64,000 nt of DNA from Actinospineispora spinosispora DSM 44797 (GTDB taxonomy: Bacteria; Actinomycetota; Actinomycetes; Mycobacteriales; Pseudonocardiaceae): positions 310,001-374,000 of the forward strand of contig NZ_KE386835.1 of the NCBI RefSeq assembly GCF_000429025.1, given 5' to 3'. A program made the position numbers and the translations under genes. This document shows positions 60,511-64,000 of this stretch, piece by piece. Under the pieces are notes generated by a model. It saw only the letters and a program-made list of their open reading frames with translations, did not search any database and had not been told where the DNA came from. Position 1 is the first letter of the stretch. Every line of letters starts with the position of its first letter.

Positions 60511-61842
60511 TCAGTGCCCGTGGCCTCCGCCACCGCCACCGCCGTGCGAACCGCCACCACCTGAGCCGCCGCCGTGTGAACCGCCGCCACCTGAGCCGCC
60601 GCCGTGCGAGCCCGAGCCGTGAGAGTCGCCGCCGGAACTGTGACCCGAGCCGCTGTGGGAGGACCCGCCGCCACCCCGGGACTGGTGTCCGCCGTCCGAG
60701 CCATGTCCGCCGCCGCCTTGGCGGCTCTCACCGGAGCCACCGCTGTGACCACCACCGGACTGACCACGGCTGTCCGACCGACCGGATGACTGACCCGAGT
60801 CCTTGCCGCCCGCCGAGCCGCGATCGGGCCTCCCGCTGCTCGTGCCCTGCGACCGTCCGGCGTCGCCGGGCTGGGTCGGACGACCCTGGCCGGCAGTCGC
60901 CGAACCCTGCCCGCGACCGGAGTCGCCGCCGGTTCCCGCCGAGGGCGCTGAGCTGTCCTGGGCCGGCTGTCCCGACGATCTGACCGTTTCCGACCCAGCG
61001 GGCGCACCACCCTCCGGACCCGGATTCGTGCCCGGGCCGTGTGCATTCGCGGCGCCGGTGCCCGAGGGCGTGCCCGGGTTCGTACCCGACCCAGCTCCGG
61101 GTGCTGCCCCTGCCCCGGTCGCGGGAGGCGTCCCCGGTCCAGTGCCGGGGCCCGTCCCCGGACCGGTCCCAGGGCCCGTGCCCGGCCCAGTGCCCGTTCC
61201 CGGACCGGTCCCCGGTCCAGTCCCAGGTCCAGTACCCGGGCCAGTCCCCGGACCAGTGCCGGGGCCAGTCCCCGGGCCCGTTCCCGGACCGGTCCCCGGG
61301 CCCGTTCCCGGTCCAGTACCCGGGCCTGTTCCTGGCCCAGTCCCTGGCCATGGCCAGTCGTGATCGTGGCCGGGGCGCCAGTGGTGGCCGTCGCGGTGGT
61401 CTCGGTCTCTGTCCCCGAAGTTCCAGTACCAGTGGTGACCGGCGTCCGAGGAGTCCTCGTCGTCGTGGACGACCGGCGACAGATCTCCGTCGGAGTCATC
61501 GGGCCGCGCAACCGGGAGGGGAAGCCTGCGACCGGGCGCGAGCACCTCGGCGATGATCGGCGCCGACGGCGGGTCGGCCGCCAGCACCATCGGCGCGGGG
61601 TGTCGCTGTACCGGGGACAGCGCGACCGGGATCGGCAGCGGAACCCCACCGGTGGCGATCGACTGGGCGAGCACGGTGACCCCACCGAGTGCCCCGACCG
61701 TCAACACCGCCGCGGTCGCGGCCGTTCTGGTCCAGTTCATCGAGCCTGCTCGCCGGATCACGGCCTCGACAGGTGGCAGTGCCACGTCCCGAACCAGATC
61801 CGCATCGAGCGCCCGCAGCTCGCCGGGCACGTACTCACTCAC
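60511..61842 (-). CDS. Membrane-anchored protein with long PGTG and Gly/His repeats
   Basis: A 443-residue protein of unknown function. A cytoplasmic N-terminus (about 1-37) is followed by one transmembrane segment ('AATAAVLTVGALGGVTVLAQS'). Then come an Asp/His-rich stretch ('DRDRDHRDGHHWRPGHDHDW'), roughly eighteen Pro-Gly-Thr-Gly repeats, a Gly/Ser/Thr-rich region and a C-terminal Gly/Ser/His tail. The His/Asp stretches could bind metal, and it is next to an iron-uptake operon, but convergent with it. Low-complexity content makes exact limits uncertain. Confidence 0.7.
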   Translation of the reverse strand: MSEYVPGELRALDADLVRDVALPPVEAVIRRAGSMNWTRTAATAAVLTVGALGGVTVLAQSIATGGVPLPIPVALSPVQRHPAPMVLAADPPSAPIIAEVLAPGRRLPLPVARPDDSDGDLSPVVHDDEDSSDAGHHWYWNFGDRDRDHRDGHHWRPGHDHDWPWPGTGPGTGPGTGPGTGPGTGPGTGPGTGPGTGPGTGPGTGPGTGPGTGPGTGTGPGTGPGTGPGTGPGTGPGTPPATGAGAAPGAGSGTNPGTPSGTGAANAHGPGTNPGPEGGAPAGSETVRSSGQPAQDSSAPSAGTGGDSGRGQGSATAGQGRPTQPGDAGRSQGTSSGRPDRGSAGGKDSGQSSGRSDSRGQSGGGHSGGSGESRQGGGGHGSDGGHQSRGGGGSSHSGSGHSSGGDSHGSGSHGGGSGGGGSHGGGSGGGGSHGGGGGGGHGH

Positions 61843-61986
61843 ACAATCGGTTATACCGCTTAGAACAGCTAATTAGCAAAGTTAATCTTAGAGGGCACTC
61901 ATCTGGTCAACAGCCGCCGACCTTGCACTTGTTCCCACAGAGGTGTCTACTGGATTTGAACACGTTCAAAACAACGGGAGACCCCC

Positions 61987-62364
61987 ATGAACAGCGAGCT
62001 GACCAGCTATCTCGTCCTCCTTGTCGCCGGCGTCACACTCACCGCGCTGGTCGGGGTGATCCTCCGTCGCAGCGGCCAGTCGCTCCTGGAAGAGGTGTAT
62101 TCCGCGCCACGTGCGGCGGGAATCACGCGCCTCGTCACGGTCGGGTTCCACCTGTTCGCACTCGGCATCCTGGCGATCATCTCGACGATCGACCCGCCGG
62201 TGGACGGGCAGCTGCAGTCGATCGTCACGCGGCTCGGCGTGATCCTGCTCGTCCTCGCCGCCTCGTACGGCCTCACCCTGGTCGTGCTCGACCGCATCAA
62301 GGAGTCACATCGCCGCGCGGAGCTGGACGAGGAGTTCACCTCGGCGATGCGCGCGCGTTCATGA
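61987..62364 (+). CDS. Small membrane protein paired with TetR
   Basis: A 125-residue protein with three hydrophobic segments ('YLVLLVAGVTLTALVGVIL', 'VTVGFHLFALGILAIIS' and 'LGVILLVLAASYGLTLVV') and a charged C-terminus. I do not recognise the family with certainty. It overlaps the TetR start by 4 bases (ATGA), so it is probably regulated by or functions with TetR. Confidence 0.75.
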   Translation: MNSELTSYLVLLVAGVTLTALVGVILRRSGQSLLEEVYSAPRAAGITRLVTVGFHLFALGILAIISTIDPPVDGQLQSIVTRLGVILLVLAASYGLTLVVLDRIKESHRRAELDEEFTSAMRARS

Positions 62365-63020
62365 CCGGTCCGAAGTCGGAACGGACCAGGGAGCAGATCG
62401 TGGCCGCCGCGCTACGACTGTTCCGCGAGCAGGGTTATCAGGGCACGACGATGCGCGCGGTCGCATCCGAGGCCGGCGTGTCGGTGGGTAACGCGTACTA
62501 CTACTTCGCCTCGAAGGACGAGCTGGTCCAGGGGTTCTACGAAGAGATGCTGGCGGAGCAGCAGCGGGCCTGCGCCTCGGTGTTCGCCGCCAGCACCGAC
62601 TTCGCCGAACGCCTGCGCGGCGTACTGCACGCCTGTTTCGACGCCGCCGAGCCGTACCACGAGTTCGCCGGCAAGTTCTTCGCCACCGCAGCACAGCCGG
62701 ACAACCCGTTGTCGCCGTTCAGCACGACGTCGTCACCGGCGAGGGACGGCTCGATCGCCCTGTTCCGCGAGCTGATCGACGGGTCCTCGATGCGGATCGG
62801 CCCCGAGCTGGGCGCCACCCTGCCCGAGCTGCTGTGGCTCTACGAGCTGGGCATCGTCCTGTACTGGGTGCATGACACGTCGGAGAACACCGCCCGGACC
62901 CGCGCGCTGATCGAACACACCGTGCCGATGGTCACCCGACTCGTCCGCTTGTCCCGGCTCCCGGTGCTGCGCCCGCTGACCCGACAGACCGTGGACCTGA
63001 TCGGCATGCTCCGAGCCTGA
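62361..63020 (+). CDS. TetR-family regulator
   Basis: A 219-residue TetR protein. The helix-turn-helix is 'REQIVAAALRLFREQGYQGTTMRAVASEAGVSVGNAYYYFASKDEL' region (about residues 9-55), with a helical ligand domain after it. It overlaps the small membrane protein gene, suggesting a two-gene self-regulated operon. Confidence 0.92.
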   Translation: MTGPKSERTREQIVAAALRLFREQGYQGTTMRAVASEAGVSVGNAYYYFASKDELVQGFYEEMLAEQQRACASVFAASTDFAERLRGVLHACFDAAEPYHEFAGKFFATAAQPDNPLSPFSTTSSPARDGSIALFRELIDGSSMRIGPELGATLPELLWLYELGIVLYWVHDTSENTARTRALIEHTVPMVTRLVRLSRLPVLRPLTRQTVDLIGMLRA

Positions 63021-63025
63021 GACGA

Positions 63026-63325
63026 CTACTTGGTCCCGAGCGAGGCGAGAGGTTTCGGCCCGGTCGGCAGCGGAACCTTGCCGCCGCCTCCCCCTCCGCC
63101 ACCGTCCGGCCCGCCGGTGCGCACCCAGATGCGGACGCGCTCGCCGGTGGGCACCCGCAGCCCGGGCTCGGGCTGTTGCGCGGCGACGACGCCCGCGCTG
63201 GTCGGAGTGTGAGCAGGGTCCTGGTCGACCGCCAGCAGGTGTGCGTCGAGCGCGGCGTCGTGGGCCACGGCCGGCGGCATTCCCACCAGTGCCGGGACCA
63301 CCGTGAGTTCTTCGCGTTGTCCCAT
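63026..63325 (-). CDS. Small soluble PASTA-domain protein
   Basis: A 99-residue protein with one PASTA repeat ('VPALVGMPPAVAHDAALDAHLLAV' through 'GERVRIWVRTGG') and a Gly-rich, Pro-containing tail. Unlike most PASTA proteins it has neither a kinase nor a membrane anchor. ATG 63325 begins 'GQREELTVV'. It lies convergent to the TetR gene. Confidence 0.75.
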   Translation of the reverse strand: MGQREELTVVPALVGMPPAVAHDAALDAHLLAVDQDPAHTPTSAGVVAAQQPEPGLRVPTGERVRIWVRTGGPDGGGGGGGGKVPLPTGPKPLASLGTK

Positions 63326-63390
63326 GCCGAACCAGGGTAGGCAGCCCGCGCCGGATTCGCAGCGTAGAGACCTCATCAGTCCCAGCGGTA

Positions 63391-64000
63391 TCACCGATAG
63401 GTGTCGTGCACCCGCCACCAGTGACCCGGGCCGTCGGTACCCCGTCCCGACGGCTCCTCCCACGCCTCCTGCCGTCCGAGCGGCGTGAGATCGAGGTAGC
63501 GCAACGTGCCGATCAGCATGTCGCCGCCGCGGCCGTCGGTGAAGTAGGTGCGAAAGACCTGGTCACCGTCGCGCAGGAACACGCTGAACCCGTGATACAC
63601 CGGCGCGCCCATGTCAGCGCTGAAGTCGCTGCGCTCGACCGAGTACCAGGGCACCGACCAGCCCATCCGCTCCCGGTACTGGACCAGTTGAGCCAGCGGC
63701 GCGGGTGAGGTGAACACGAGCGTCGTGTCCCGCGCGTGCAGGTGGGCGAGGTGACCGACGTTGTCCGCGACCAGCGAGCAGCCGGGGCAGCGATGATCGG
63801 AGCCGGGCGACATCATGAAGTGGTAGACGATCAGCTGGCGCCGCCCCGCGAACAGATCGAGCAGCGTCGACGAACCGTTCGGGCCGTCGAACACGTACTC
63901 CTTGTCGATCGCCACCATCGGCAGCCGTCGACGCTCGGCGTTGAGCGCGTCCATCGCCCGGGTCAGTTCCTTCTCCTTGACCAGCAGCTTCGCGCGCTCG
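63391..64000 (-). CDS. DUF899 thioredoxin-like protein (5' part missing)
   Basis: About 202 C-terminal residues; the N-terminus lies beyond the right edge. Family wording is clear: 'VKEKELTRAMDALNAERRRLP', 'FDGPNGSSTLLDLF', 'CPGCSLVADNVGHLAHL' with a thioredoxin-like Cys-x-x-Cys, and 'DMGAPVYHGFSVFLRDG'. The function of DUF899 proteins is not established; a redox role is assumed from the fold. Confidence 0.88.
   Translation of the reverse strand, partial: ERAKLLVKEKELTRAMDALNAERRRLPMVAIDKEYVFDGPNGSSTLLDLFAGRRQLIVYHFMMSPGSDHRCPGCSLVADNVGHLAHLHARDTTLVFTSPAPLAQLVQYRERMGWSVPWYSVERSDFSADMGAPVYHGFSVFLRDGDQVFRTYFTDGRGGDMLIGTLRYLDLTPLGRQEAWEEPSGRGTDGPGHWWRVHDTYR

Noticed and set aside
1..64000. tRNA, rRNA, insertion sequences, integrases or attachment sites
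   Set aside because: I looked for transposase DDE-type proteins, tyrosine recombinases, tRNA cloverleaf ends and rRNA cores and saw none; without a covariance search this is not absolute.

Overview
The window is high-GC DNA with GTG and ATG starts, tight 4-base overlaps (ATGA/GTGA), a DUF5753-type XRE regulator, a mycofactocin-type short-chain dehydrogenase, a CsoR/CopA copper locus and an IdeR/DtxR-like iron box. Together these suggest an actinomycete, probably of the Pseudonocardiaceae type (inference). I saw no rRNA, tRNA, CRISPR array, insertion sequence or phage gene. It reads as a chromosomal accessory region rich in catabolic operons and their regulators.

Layout: 1-5.7 kb, amine catabolism: a copper amine oxidase overlapping an APC permease, and divergently a second APC permease, an IclR-type regulator and a crotonase. 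6.1-8.6 kb, an LCP cell-wall ligase overlapping a beta-helix lipoprotein, whose paralogue is at 45.8 kb. 8.9-13.3 kb, a PucR-type regulator, a YtcJ-like amidohydrolase and an MHS-type transporter. 13.4-21.3 kb, a LysR-controlled hydroxyquinol locus: maleylacetate reductase, hydroxyquinol 1,2-dioxygenase and TfdB-type monooxygenase, then an SDR, a ketosteroid-dehydrogenase-like flavoprotein and an NTF2-fold protein. 21.4-24.2 kb, a secreted lectin and two quinone-oxidoreductase-like MDR proteins. 24.4-31.7 kb, an NfeD-like / flotillin / 1609-residue AAA+ ATPase operon. 32-41.4 kb, a P450, a MarR-ABC exporter pair, an SDR with divergent LysR, a hydrolase, another LysR, a tautomerase and a SIS protein. 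41.5-44.9 kb, copper resistance: CsoR, a His-rich exported protein and CopA. 44.9-50.2 kb, a lactonase-like MBL protein, the lipoprotein paralogue, an AbiEi-like protein and a WhiJ-like regulatory operon. 50.2-57.4 kb, polyamine-type ABC uptake and aldehyde dehydrogenase, with divergent GntR and Cache proteins. 57.5-60.4 kb, iron-siderophore ABC uptake. 60.5-64 kb, a repeat-rich surface protein, a membrane protein with TetR, a PASTA protein and a partial DUF899 protein.

The most unusual feature is non-coding. Ten palindromic elements begin with GTGAGTG and end with CACTCAC. Eight touch or overlap a gene's 3' end, and seven of those supply the gene's stop codon. They occur as 44-46 bp hairpins and as about 122 bp two-unit elements, and their arms vary while staying complementary. 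A second family, 72 bp palindromes centred on CTGCAG, occurs three times in 7.7 kb. A third signal is a decamer, GCGCGAGTCG, repeated four times at exactly 22 bp spacing upstream of the flotillin/ATPase operon. That operon and the palindrome families are my best candidates for undescribed biology here.
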